DNA of 10,566 nucleotides from Gemmatimonadaceae bacterium (GCA_025453855.1 JALOPO010000111.1:1-10566); one strand, 5' to 3'. Positions 1 to 6,764 are shown, numbered from the stretch's first letter. The notes: a model not told the origin generated them from the letters alone. Made by a program: numbers and translations.

Positions 1-1842
1 CATGCCCTCCTCGAGCATGGAGCGATCGTCATCCTGCTCGAGGCGCAGCGTGACGACGCCGGCCGCGGTGACCGCCACCGGCTCCACACGCGCCAGGATT
101 TCGGCCAGCAGCCGTTTTCCGGCGGTGCGCAGCGATCCGATGACCTCGTCCCACGCCCCGACCACGCGGTGCAGGTCGGGGACGTGGGGGACGGCCGGCG
201 GCGTGGCGACCTGCATCCGTGGCGCGGCCTCGATGGTGGCGACGTTCGCGCCACCGCGCGCCTCCACCGCGTCGCCAACCCAGCCCGGCCCGGCGTTCGA
301 CGACGGGTGGTTCATCGATGCCCGCTCGCGCGGCGCATCCGACGGCCCCTGCCGCCAGCGTGCGGCGCGCGCCTCGCGCGAGGGGGCGTCGGGGAGCGGC
401 GGCGGGACGTCGTCGCCGTCCGACAGGCCGGGCCCGGCGCCGCCGCTCGTCCGCACCGCCGACGCGCGGTCGAGGCGGAGCGCCGCGGGGAGCGCAGCCT
501 CGTCCGATGGCGTCAGCGGCGCGGCGGACCGCGACGACGCCGGGGGCGCGGGTGCCGCGTCGGGCGGGGGTGGCGGGACGCGACGGGGCGGCGGCTCCGG
601 TGCCGTGCGCGCGACGGGCGGAAGCGGTGGCGCCGCGGTGGCGGCCACGCTCGCCGGCGGCCGCGCCACGCTCCGCGCACTCGCGCCGCCGCCGCCCTGC
701 CCACCGAGTTCGCCAAGCAGCTCCTCGAGCAGCACCGTGCGATCCATGAGGGCGAGGCGCACGAGCAGCGTCTCGAAGACGAGCTGCGGATTGCCGCTGC
801 GACGGAGGCGCGGCTCGGTGTCGGCGACGAGATGGAGCACGCGCAGCAGGTCGCCGGCACGCCACGCGCCGGCATGGGCCGCGAGTCGCTCGCGCGCCGC
901 GGCGGAGAGCGTTCCCGGGTCCCCGCCGAGCACCACCGCCAGCTGCGCGCGCGCGAGATCGGCGAGCCCGGAGAGGAGCTGCGCGTAGTCGACGCCCATC
1001 GCACCGAGGCGCTCGGTGACGGCGAAGACATCGGCGGCGCGCTGCTCGGCGATGAGCGCCAGCAGCGTGAGGAGCTCCTCCTCCGGGACGAGGCCGAGCG
1101 CCTCGCGCACCCGCTCGGCCGAGACCACCGCCCCTTCCTCGCCGAAGGCGAGCACCTGGTCGGCGAGCGAGAGCGCGTCACGGAGGCCACCATCGGCCGC
1201 GCGCGCGATCATCGCCAGTGCGTCGTCCTCGTAGCGCACGCCCTCGCTGTCGAGCACCGCGGCGAGGCGCTCGCGGATCTCGCCCGGGCCGATGCGGCGC
1301 AGGTCGAAGCGCTGCAGGCGACTGAGCACCGGGGCGGCGGCCTGCGCGATCTTCTGCGGCTCGGTGGTGCAGAAGACGAAGACGACGCGCGGCGGCGGCT
1401 CCTCGAGCACCTTGAGGAGCGCATTCCACGCCTCGCGCGTGAGCATGTGCGCCTCGTCGACGATGTAGACCTTGTAGCCCGCGTCGCTCGACGGGGCGTA
1501 CATGGCGCGTTCGCGCAGTTCGCGCGCATCGTCGACGCCGCGGTTGCTGGCCGCGTCGATCTCGACCACGTCGAGCGAGGCGCTCCCGCTCCAGATGCGC
1601 GTGCAGGCGGCGCACTCGCCGCAGGGCTCGCCGTCGGTGCGCTGGTCGCGGCGCTCGCAGTTGAGCGCCATCGCGAGCACGCGCGCGAGCGTCGTCTTGC
1701 CGGTGCCGCGCGGCCCGCAGAGCAGGTAGCCGTGCGCGACGCGATCACGCGCGATCGCCCCCTTCAGCGTGTTCGACACGTGCGACTGCACGGCGACCGA
1801 CGCGAAGTTCCGCGGGCGGTACTTGCGCGCGAGGGCGATCAT
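1..1842 (-). CDS. dnaX: DNA polymerase III subunits gamma/tau (DnaX), C-terminus beyond window
   Basis: Clamp-loader ATPase subunit of the replicative polymerase. The minus-strand frame is open from ATG at 1842 to base 1 (614 codons, no stop), so the 3' end lies outside. The N-terminus (MIALARKYRPRNF) is typical of DnaX. Visible motifs: Walker A GPRGTGKT (43-50), a four-cysteine zinc site (C62, C74, C77, C80, the last three as CGEC..C), Walker B VYIVDEAH (125-132), sensor 1 FCTTEP (157-162), and the arginine-finger segment LSRLQRF (173-179), where families usually read SRC. A Pro/Ala-rich linker covers roughly residues 377-555. A DnaX C-terminal-type segment follows, with GKRLLAEILARV at about 575-586. 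GGAG lies 10 nt before the start. It is directly downstream of the SRP RNA gene, an order known from Bacillus. No obvious A-rich slippery site for gamma production is visible. Confidence 0.96.
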   Translation of the reverse strand, partial: MIALARKYRPRNFASVAVQSHVSNTLKGAIARDRVAHGYLLCGPRGTGKTTLARVLAMALNCERRDQRTDGEPCGECAACTRIWSGSASLDVVEIDAASNRGVDDARELRERAMYAPSSDAGYKVYIVDEAHMLTREAWNALLKVLEEPPPRVVFVFCTTEPQKIAQAAAPVLSRLQRFDLRRIGPGEIRERLAAVLDSEGVRYEDDALAMIARAADGGLRDALSLADQVLAFGEEGAVVSAERVREALGLVPEEELLTLLALIAEQRAADVFAVTERLGAMGVDYAQLLSGLADLARAQLAVVLGGDPGTLSAAARERLAAHAGAWRAGDLLRVLHLVADTEPRLRRSGNPQLVFETLLVRLALMDRTVLLEELLGELGGQGGGGASARSVARPPASVAATAAPPLPPVARTAPEPPPRRVPPPPPDAAPAPPASSRSAAPLTPSDEAALPAALRLDRASAVRTSGGAGPGLSDGDDVPPPLPDAPSREARAARWRQGPSDAPRERASMNHPSSNAGPGWVGDAVEARGGANVATIEAAPRMQVATPPAVPHVPDLHRVVGAWDEVIGSLRTAGKRLLAEILARVEPVAVTAAGVVTLRLEQDDDRSMLEEGM

Positions 1843-1901
1843 GCGGCAGGCGCTCCGGGCGAGGCGTGCGGGAACCGGCCGCCGGGCGGCCGCAAACGAC
1901 T

Positions 1902-1944
1902 CGCGCGGCGTCGCCGCCCCCGGGGGCGATCGAACTGCCGCGCG
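1902..1944 (-). promoter_or_regulatory. Two-tier GC hairpin between ffs and dnaX
   Basis: On the minus strand, CGCGCGGC (1937-1944) pairs with GCCGCGCG (1902-1909). Nested inside is the perfect 14-base palindrome CGCCCCCGGGGGCG (1915-1928). The structure begins 3 nt after the predicted 3' end of the SRP RNA and ends about 60 nt before the dnaX start. There is no following T-run, so it is not a standard intrinsic terminator. It could be a processing or attenuation structure separating ffs from dnaX. The pairing is seen directly; the function is inference. Confidence 0.4.
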
Positions 1945-1947
1945 ATA

Positions 1948-2042
1948 CTCCGGGCCTGACGAAGCGACGCAAGACACCACACGGCGCTGCTACCTTTCGG
2001 TCCTGACGCGGTTAGCAGGCTTGCGCCCTCCGGGGCCCGGAG
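1948..2042 (-). ncRNA. ffs: Signal recognition particle RNA (4.5S type)
   Basis: Small bacterial SRP RNA, which binds Ffh and helps target membrane and secreted proteins to the translocon. The conserved core lies at 1985-2007 and contains GUCAGG-ACC-GAAA-GGU-AGCAG, a GNRA tetraloop with the characteristic asymmetric and symmetric loops that bind the Ffh M domain. The tetraloop is GAAA rather than the commoner GGAA. Outward from the core, CGCAAG pairs perfectly with CUUGCG, and the ends close with CUCCGGGCC (2034-2042) against GGCCCGGAG (1948-1956), giving about 95 nt, the usual length for the small form. A sigma-70-like promoter is correctly placed upstream, and dnaX follows in the same direction. 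Ends are set by the terminal helix and may be off by a few bases. Confidence 0.93.
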
Positions 2043-2049
2043 CGAGTGC

Positions 2050-2078
2050 AACATAACCACGCCGCCGTGGCGCGTGAA
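2050..2078 (-). promoter_or_regulatory. Sigma-70-type promoter of ffs
   Basis: On the minus strand a -35 box TTCACG (2073-2078) is followed by exactly 17 nt and a -10 box TATGTT (2050-2055). Seven further bases lead to the first base of the predicted SRP RNA at 2042. Each box matches the consensus at 4 of 6 positions. The spacing and the agreement with the independently folded RNA end make this convincing. It probably also contributes to dnaX transcription. Confidence 0.75.
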
Positions 2079-2215
2079 CCGGGGGCGGGTGCGGCCCCGC
2101 ACGCTGCACCGGGGCCCGGGCGTCGTACTGTTCCCGCGCCTCGCGAACAACCCGCCTGGCCGATGCCACCGCGGGTGGGGCGTGCCTGTTCCGGTTCGGC
2201 GTGAACAGACTGTGG

Positions 2216-2335
2216 GCCGATGCCTCCGTGACCGGGGGGCCTCCGTGCCACGGAGCGCGCCGCGTGCGCGGGCGGCTCCGAGCAGTCGCTCCGCGTGGCC
2301 GGTGGGTGACGGTGCTCAGCGCAAGGACGCGAAGG
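2216..2335 (+). repeat. 120-bp structured repeat, left copy
   Basis: Begins GCCGATGCCTCCGTGACCGG and ends GACGCGAAGG. It aligns without gaps to the reverse complement of 2462-2581, with 106 of 120 positions identical by my manual alignment. It contains a perfect hairpin CTCCGTGCCACGGAG (2241-2255) and a second stem GCCGC/GCGGC (2259-2263 with 2272-2276). Both stems stay pairable in the other copy despite substitutions. The end of the element resembles the CGCGAAGG/CTTCGCG-type intergenic repeats seen in several high-GC soil bacteria, a recollection I could not check. Strand is given as the orientation starting GCCGATGCC. Confidence 0.85.
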
Positions 2336-2461
2336 AACTGCGGCGCGGCACCACCCGCCGACGCCACGCGGGCGCGCCCGTGCAACGGGAGCCATCCAAA
2401 GATCTGTTGATCGGTCCCGTGTTCACGAGCGCTGCCGATGTGCGTCGACAGCCGGCGTGAC

Positions 2462-2581
2462 CCTTCGCGTGCTCGCGCAGCGCACCGTCACCCACCGGCC
2501 ACGCGGGCGGACTGCTCGGAGCCACCCGCGCGCACGGCGCGCTCCGCGGCGCGGAGACGCCCCGGTCACGGAGGCATCGGC
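2462..2581 (-). repeat. 120-bp structured repeat, right copy (inverted)
   Basis: Inverted partner of the copy at 2216-2335, with the same 120-base length and no indels. Its hairpin reads CTCCGCGGCGCGGAG (2542-2556). Relative to the left copy a T-A pair has become C-G, a compensatory change. In the second stem two C residues became T, leaving G-U pairs if the RNA is read in this orientation. It lies about 90 bases downstream of the threonine aldolase stop, so a read-through transcript would cross both copies and could fold into a 120-bp duplex with a 126-nt loop. The outer flanks show no clear target-site duplication. Confidence 0.85.
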
Positions 2582-2668
2582 AAAGGCAGTTGACGATGCC
2601 CCCAGGCACGACTGCAGCAGCACGGGCACGGCGCGACCCTGCCGAGACACGGAGCCACGTGCCGGCCG

Positions 2669-3706
2669 TCAGCGCGCCGCCGCGAGGTCGCTGACGGTGG
2701 CGGCGACGATGGCGGCGGCACGCGCCGCGTCGGCGGCGCTCACGTCGAGGTGGAAGACGGCGCGCACGCGGGTCGCGGACCAGGGCGAGAGGAGAACGTC
2801 GCCGTCACGGGCGCGGGCGACGACGTCGGTGGCGGTCACGCCGGGTGGGCAGTCGATCATCACGATGTTCGTGTCGGGCGGCACGACGCGCGCCTCCCCC
2901 GCCCCGTGCACCTCGCGCGCGAACTCGCGCGCATGGTGATGGTCCTCGGCCAGCCGCTCGAGGTGGTACTCGAGCGCGTGCAGCGCGGCGGCGGCGAGGA
3001 TCCCCGACTGGCGCATGCCGCCGCCGAAGCGCTTGCGCACCTCCCACGCCTCGTCGCGTCGCGCCTGCGCACACGCCAGCGCCGCGCCGACCGGTGCGCC
3101 GAGCCCCTTGCTGAAGCTGACCATCACCGTGTCGGCGACGCGTGCGAAGTCGGCGAGCGGGGTGCCGGTGGCGACGTGCGCGTTCCAGAGGCGCGCCCCG
3201 TCGAGGTGCACGGCGAGTCCGTGCTCGCGCGCCACGGCCGCGGTGGCGGCGAGCGTGTCGACCGCGGTGACCGCGCCGCCGGCGCCGTTGTGCGTGTTCT
3301 CGAGCGTGAGCGCGCTCGCCCGCGGCGCGTAGCGCGACGGGGGGCGAAGCGCGGCGCGCACGTCGTCGGCATCGATCACCGCGGTGCGCGCCACGATCGG
3401 GCGCAGCTGCACGCCGCGGAAGACCGCCGCTCCGGCGATCTCCCAGTCGAGGACGTGCGCGCGTGCGTCGCAGTACACCTCGGTCCCCGGCTCGCCGGCG
3501 AGCCAGAGCCCGGTCATGTTGGCCATCGTCCCCGAGGGGAAGAAGAGCGCCGTCTCCATGCCGAGCAGCGCCGCCACGCGCGCCTCGAGCGCCTGCACCG
3601 TCGGATCGCCGTCGAGCACATCGTCGCCGACCTCGGCACGGACCATCGCCTCGCGCATGCGCGCGGTGGGGCGCGTGACGGTGTCGCTGCGGAGATCGAT
3701 CGGCAT
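2669..3706 (-). CDS. ltaE: Low-specificity L-threonine aldolase
   Basis: PLP-dependent fold-type I enzyme that cleaves L-threonine or L-allo-threonine to glycine and acetaldehyde in the cytosol. The 345-aa product starts MPIDLRSDTVTRPT, the family's usual opening. The Schiff-base lysine is K200 in SFSKGLGAPVG. H84 (ARAHVLDWE), which stacks on the cofactor, D169 and R172 in HLDGARLWNA, and R313 near the C-terminus fall at the positions known for the Escherichia coli enzyme (about 333 aa). The frame is open upstream to a GTG at 3787, but that extension is Pro/Arg-rich and not family-like, so ATG 3706 is chosen. No Shine-Dalgarno is visible. It lies 93 nt after the YihY-like gene with the same orientation, and may be cotranscribed. 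Substrate stereopreference cannot be read from the sequence. Confidence 0.94.
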   Translation of the reverse strand: MPIDLRSDTVTRPTARMREAMVRAEVGDDVLDGDPTVQALEARVAALLGMETALFFPSGTMANMTGLWLAGEPGTEVYCDARAHVLDWEIAGAAVFRGVQLRPIVARTAVIDADDVRAALRPPSRYAPRASALTLENTHNGAGGAVTAVDTLAATAAVAREHGLAVHLDGARLWNAHVATGTPLADFARVADTVMVSFSKGLGAPVGAALACAQARRDEAWEVRKRFGGGMRQSGILAAAALHALEYHLERLAEDHHHAREFAREVHGAGEARVVPPDTNIVMIDCPPGVTATDVVARARDGDVLLSPWSATRVRAVFHLDVSAADAARAAAIVAATVSDLAAAR

Positions 3707-3799
3707 GTGCGGCGATGGTGTGTCGGGTTGGAGCGGGCCGACACCGTGGCGCCCGCGCGGCGGGAGTGTACGCGCGCCGCGCGTCACCCGCGAGCCTCG

Positions 3800-4780
3800 C
3801 TACGCCCCGCGCCGACGCTTGCGGCGCAACCGCGGGGCGACCGGGCCACCGCGTCGCAGTTCGTAGACCTGCGCCACCTCCGCTCCCACCACGAAGATCG
3901 CCGCCGCGTAGTAGACCCAGAGCGTCGCCGCGACCACCGCCGCCAGCACGCCCGTGTAGTACGAACCGGGGCGGAACGCCTTCGCGAACTCGGCGAACGC
4001 CCAGCGCGCGAGCTCGAAGAGGATCGTCGTCGTCACCGCCCCCACCAGCGCGGTGCGCGGCGGGATGGGCCGGTTGGGGAGCCAGCGATAGAGGCCGTAG
4101 CAGATGAGCCCCACCAGCGAGACCGCGATCGCGCGCCCGATCACGTAGTCGACGCGACCGAGCACCGCCTCCTCGAGCCCGAGGTCGCGCAGGAGCGCGC
4201 CGCCGCGCGCCGTCCCGGCGAGCAGGTAGGCCGAGAGCACGCCGTAGAGCAGCACGCCGATCGCGCACAGGAAGGCGGCGGCGATGTCGACCAGCTTGCC
4301 GGCGACGATGCTGCGATCCTTCTCCACGTCGAAGGTCTTGAGCATCACCGCGCGCAGCGCGCCGAAGACGCGCGTGGAGAACCAGGCGAAGACGATCGCC
4401 GACCAGGCGCTCACGCCGGTGCCGGCGCGCGCGACATCGCGGATCGTGGTGCGCACCCACTGCCCTTCCGCCCACTGGCTCCCGGGGAGTAAGCGGTCGA
4501 CGAAGCGCATCGCCTGGTCGGCGGCGGCGTCGGGCGTGCTGCCGAGCGCCATCACCGAGAGGCTGATGAGGAGGAGCACGAACGGCACGATCGCGAGCAT
4601 CAGGTTGAACGCGATCGCGCTGGCGAGGAAGAGCACGTCGTCCTCGCCGAGCACCTTCCAGAGCATGGCCGCGAAGCCGCCCGCACCGTGTGCCCGTCGC
4701 CGGAGGCGCTCACGGACCGGCACGGTGGTGGGGGCGTCGGCCGGCTGCGCGGGCGGGGCGTGTGGCGTGGGAGCGACCAT
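3800..4780 (-). CDS. YihY/BrkB-family (UPF0761) inner-membrane protein
   Basis: Integral membrane protein of 326 aa. The family was once called RNase BN, and BrkB was linked to serum resistance in Bordetella; its actual function is unsettled. Six hydrophobic segments are visible at about 48-76, 124-142, 163-188, 213-232, 246-263 and 278-304. Typical family features include LASAIAFNLMLAIVPFVLL in the first helix and FRPGSYYTGVLAAVVA..WVYY near the last. The C-terminus is short and strongly basic (RRKRRRGA), presumably cytosolic. The first 40 residues are Pro/Ala-rich then Arg-rich. ATG 4780 is the first start in this frame after the terminator at 4786-4824, but it is only 5 nt from the T-run, with no room for a ribosome-binding site. 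A start nearer residue 20, 22 (GTG or GTC codons) or 39 (ATG) is possible. Confidence 0.9.
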   Translation of the reverse strand: MVAPTPHAPPAQPADAPTTVPVRERLRRRAHGAGGFAAMLWKVLGEDDVLFLASAIAFNLMLAIVPFVLLLISLSVMALGSTPDAAADQAMRFVDRLLPGSQWAEGQWVRTTIRDVARAGTGVSAWSAIVFAWFSTRVFGALRAVMLKTFDVEKDRSIVAGKLVDIAAAFLCAIGVLLYGVLSAYLLAGTARGGALLRDLGLEEAVLGRVDYVIGRAIAVSLVGLICYGLYRWLPNRPIPPRTALVGAVTTTILFELARWAFAEFAKAFRPGSYYTGVLAAVVAATLWVYYAAAIFVVGAEVAQVYELRRGGPVAPRLRRKRRRGA

Positions 4781-4785
4781 GGGCG

Positions 4786-4824
4786 AAAGGAAACCGCCCC
4801 CGGCGCGTCGCGCGCCGGGGGCGG
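4786..4824 (-). terminator. Strong intrinsic terminator after the YtxH-type gene
   Basis: On the minus strand a perfect 14-bp stem CCGCCCCCGGCGCG/CGCGCCGGGGGCGG with a 3-nt loop (4794-4824) is followed by TTTCCTTT (4786-4793). It starts 15 nt after the stop of the YtxH-type gene (TGA at 4839-4841). The annotated ATG of the YihY-like gene is at 4780, immediately beyond, which raises the question of how that gene is transcribed. Confidence 0.85.
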
Positions 4825-4838
4825 TCCGCCCGGTCGAC

Positions 4839-5366
4839 TCAGGCGTCGCCGCGGCCGGGTGGCGATCCCGGCTCGTCGAAGGCCTCGTCCAGCTCGTGCG
4901 GTTCGAGGTCGTGCCCCGCCTCCTGCCCGTTGCCGCGCGTGCGCGGCCCCTCGGCCAGTCGCTGCTCGGCGATGCGCCGCTGCACGTCCTCGCGTGCCTG
5001 CCGCGCCGCCTCGCGCCCCGCGGCCATGGCGCGTTCCACTTCCTCGCGCTTGTGGTCGAGCGAGGTGCGCGCCGCATCGAGCCGCGTCTCGAGCTCCGCG
5101 CGCGCCTGCGCGAAGGCGGAGGTGACCTTGTCGGTGACGGTGCCGGCCGCCTTGCGTGTCGCGCCCGCGGCCTTGGTGGCCTGCGTGCGCAGCGTGCGCC
5201 GGGTGTCGGCACCGGCCTGCGGGGCGAGCAGGAGCGCGAGGCCGGCGCCGAGCACCGCCCCGAGGACGAACGCCCCCAGTGCGTTGCCCGACTCCTCCCG
5301 CTCGACGATCACGAGGCGCTCGTCCTCGCGATCATCATCATCGTCGTCGTGGCGGTAGCGTGGCAT
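4839..5366 (-). CDS. YtxH-domain-like membrane-anchored helical protein
   Basis: A 175-aa product with an acidic N-terminus (six consecutive Asp at 7-12), one hydrophobic segment at about 27-48 (glycine-rich, ending LLLAPQAGADTRRTL), then a long charged amphipathic helix at about 55-140 rich in Ala, Arg and Glu, and an acidic disordered tail. The short helix followed by LLAP..G..TR is the signature of the YtxH / gas-vesicle-protein-like family, small envelope proteins often linked to general stress; their biochemical role is not known. The Asp run is encoded by a GAC/GAT triplet tract at about 5331-5348 that could vary in length. The start ATG 5366 has a pyrimidine-rich leader with no Shine-Dalgarno. 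It follows the response-regulator pseudogene by 45 nt and ends at a strong terminator. Confidence 0.82.
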   Translation of the reverse strand: MPRYRHDDDDDDREDERLVIVEREESGNALGAFVLGAVLGAGLALLLAPQAGADTRRTLRTQATKAAGATRKAAGTVTDKVTSAFAQARAELETRLDAARTSLDHKREEVERAMAAGREAARQAREDVQRRIAEQRLAEGPRTRGNGQEAGHDLEPHELDEAFDEPGSPPGRGDA

Positions 5367-5411
5367 GGTGGTGTGGGGCGTCGTCGCGGCGCGGCGCGCC
5401 GGGCGCCCCGC

Positions 5412-6760
5412 TCACTCGATGGAACGTACGAGCCGCACCGGCGCACGGTCACCCGGGTCGTCCTCCACTGCCGGCGTCGGGGCTGGCCCCTCGTCCAGCG
5501 GTGCGAAGACGGAGAGCACCGCGTCGCGCACCTGGGCTGCGTCGAGGCCGAGCACCGACGCGGTGCGCGCCACGTCGCCGTTGAACTGCGCGAGCGTGCG
5601 CAGCGCCAGCTGGCGGCGCGCATCGGCGAGGCTGGCCCCGACGGCGAGCGTGACCGGCGGGATGGTGTGCTCGCCGGTGACCTTGAGGTGTCGGGGCGCG
5701 AGATCGGTGGCGGTGACCACCTTGCCACGCGCGAGGATCACCGCGCGCTCGACGGCGTTCTTGAGCTCGCGCACGTTGCCGGGCCAGTTGTAGCCGGCGA
5801 GCCAGGCGAGCGCGCCATCCTCGAAGCCCTGCAGCCGCTTGCCGTTCTGCTTCGAGAAGCGGGCGAGGAAGGTCTCGGCGAGGAGGACGATGTCGCCCCC
5901 GCGCTCGCGGAGCGGCGGGAGGACGAACTCCACCACGCCCAGACGATAGTAGAGATCCTCGCGCAGCTCGCCGTCGAGCATCGCCTTCTGCACGTCCTTG
6001 TTGGTGGCCGCGACGATGCGGATGTCGACCGCGATCTCCTTCTTGCCACCGAGGCGGCGCACGCTGCGGCTCTCGAGCGCGCGCAGGAGCTTCACCTGGA
6101 TGTCGGGCGGCATCTCGGCCACCTCGTCGAGGAAGAGCGTCCCGCCGCTCAGTTGAGCGCGTAGAACGGGCCCTTGGCACGCTCGCTCTTCTGGTGCAGC
6201 GCGCGCGCGACGAGCTCCTTGCCGGTGCCGCTCTCGCCGAGCACGAGGACGCTCGCATTGCTGGGTGCGACGGCCTCGATGAGGCGATAGACCTCGCGCA
6301 TCGGCTCCGACGAGCCGACGAGCTCCCCGAAGCTGGTGAGCGTCTGCAGCCGGTCGGCCAGCTCGCGGTTGCGGCGCTTGGTCTCGGCCTGCTCGATGGC
6401 GCGCGGGATGATCGCCTTGAGTCGCGTGAGCTTCGGCCGCGTGAGCGGCTTCTCGAGATAGTCGTAGGCCCCGTGGCGCATCGCCTCCACGGCGGTGTCG
6501 ACGCTCGCCTGCCCCGTGATCACGATGCACTCGCAGAGGAGCTCCTGGGTGCGGATCGCCTCGAGGAGCGCGAGGCCGTCGAGCCCCGGCATGTGCAGGT
6601 CGGTGAGCACGAGCGCGACGTCGCCCTGCTGCAGCCGCGCGAGCGCGGCGTGGCCGTCGGCGACGGTGGCGACCTCGAAGCCATCGGCGCTGAGGACCGC
6701 CTCGAGCGGGGCGGTCACCGCGGGTTCGTCGTCGGCGATGAGGATGGTGCGAGCGGCCAT
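5412..6760 (-). pseudogene. NtrC-family sigma-54-dependent response regulator, internally deleted and frameshifted
   Basis: Frame one (ATG 6760 to TGA at 6149-6151, 203 aa) encodes a receiver domain with acidic pair D10-D11, phospho-acceptor D54 (TDLHMP), T82 and K104. It then reads through a linker into the AAA+ domain with Walker A GESGTGKE (175-182), and stops after GPFYALN. Frame two resumes at 6149 with SGGTLFLDEVAEMP (Walker B), then DIRIVAATN (sensor I), ELREDLYYRL (arginine-finger region), WPGNVRELKNAVER (sensor II) and a Fis-like helix-turn-helix at the C-terminus, ending TGA at 5412. Family members have about 35 residues between these two parts, including the GAFTGA loop that contacts sigma-54. 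These are missing, about 103 nt, a number that also explains the frameshift. The full-length activator cannot be made; a receiver-only 203-aa fragment might be. It sits 4 nt after the kinase-like gene. An assembly error is the alternative. Confidence 0.9.
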
Positions 6761-6764
6761 GGGA

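Larger units (their letters stand above)
2079..2668. other. Non-coding region between the ffs promoter and the threonine aldolase gene
   Basis: About 590 bases with no supportable protein gene. It holds two inverted copies of a 120-bp repeat (listed separately) around a 126-base spacer (2336-2461), and a small GC hairpin GTGCGG-CC-CCGCAC at 2089-2102. It also holds a short possible fragment of the repeat's leading edge at 2159-2183, and a weak stem at about 2587-2615 on the minus strand (GCAGT/ACTGC around TGCC/GGCA, followed by only three T) that might end the threonine aldolase transcript. Open frames here give Arg/Pro/Ala-rich translations without recognisable domains. The two repeat copies differ equally at all three codon positions, which argues against coding. 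Confidence 0.6.

Noticed and set aside
2..1959. Long plus-strand open frames opposite dnaX
   Set aside because: Arg/Ala/Gly-rich translations without domains. The minus strand encodes an unmistakable DnaX with all its motifs; these are GC-bias shadows.
2074..2460. Possible small proteins in the repeat region sharing ADASVTG- and RGRWVTV-like segments on both strands
   Set aside because: The similarity is simply the inverted repeat translated twice; differences between copies show no codon-position bias.
2216..2581. CRISPR array or transposon with target-site duplication
   Set aside because: Only two inverted copies, not regularly spaced direct repeats; no duplicated flanking bases and no transposase gene in the window.
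2582..2620. Terminator of ltaE just before the right repeat copy
   Set aside because: The stem is interrupted and followed by only three T; too weak to list as a feature by itself.
3707..3787. Upstream GTG start for threonine aldolase
   Set aside because: The extra 27 residues are Pro/Arg-rich and outside the conserved family start MPIDLRSDTV.
2750..4492. Plus-strand 580-codon open frame across ltaE and the YihY-like gene
   Set aside because: It is antisense to two recognisable proteins, and its composition (Arg, His, Glu, Ala) is that of a shadow frame.
6140..6160. Programmed frameshift rescuing the response regulator
   Set aside because: A -1 shift at AAC-TGA would join the frames, but there is no slippery heptamer and the about 35-residue GAFTGA segment would still be absent.
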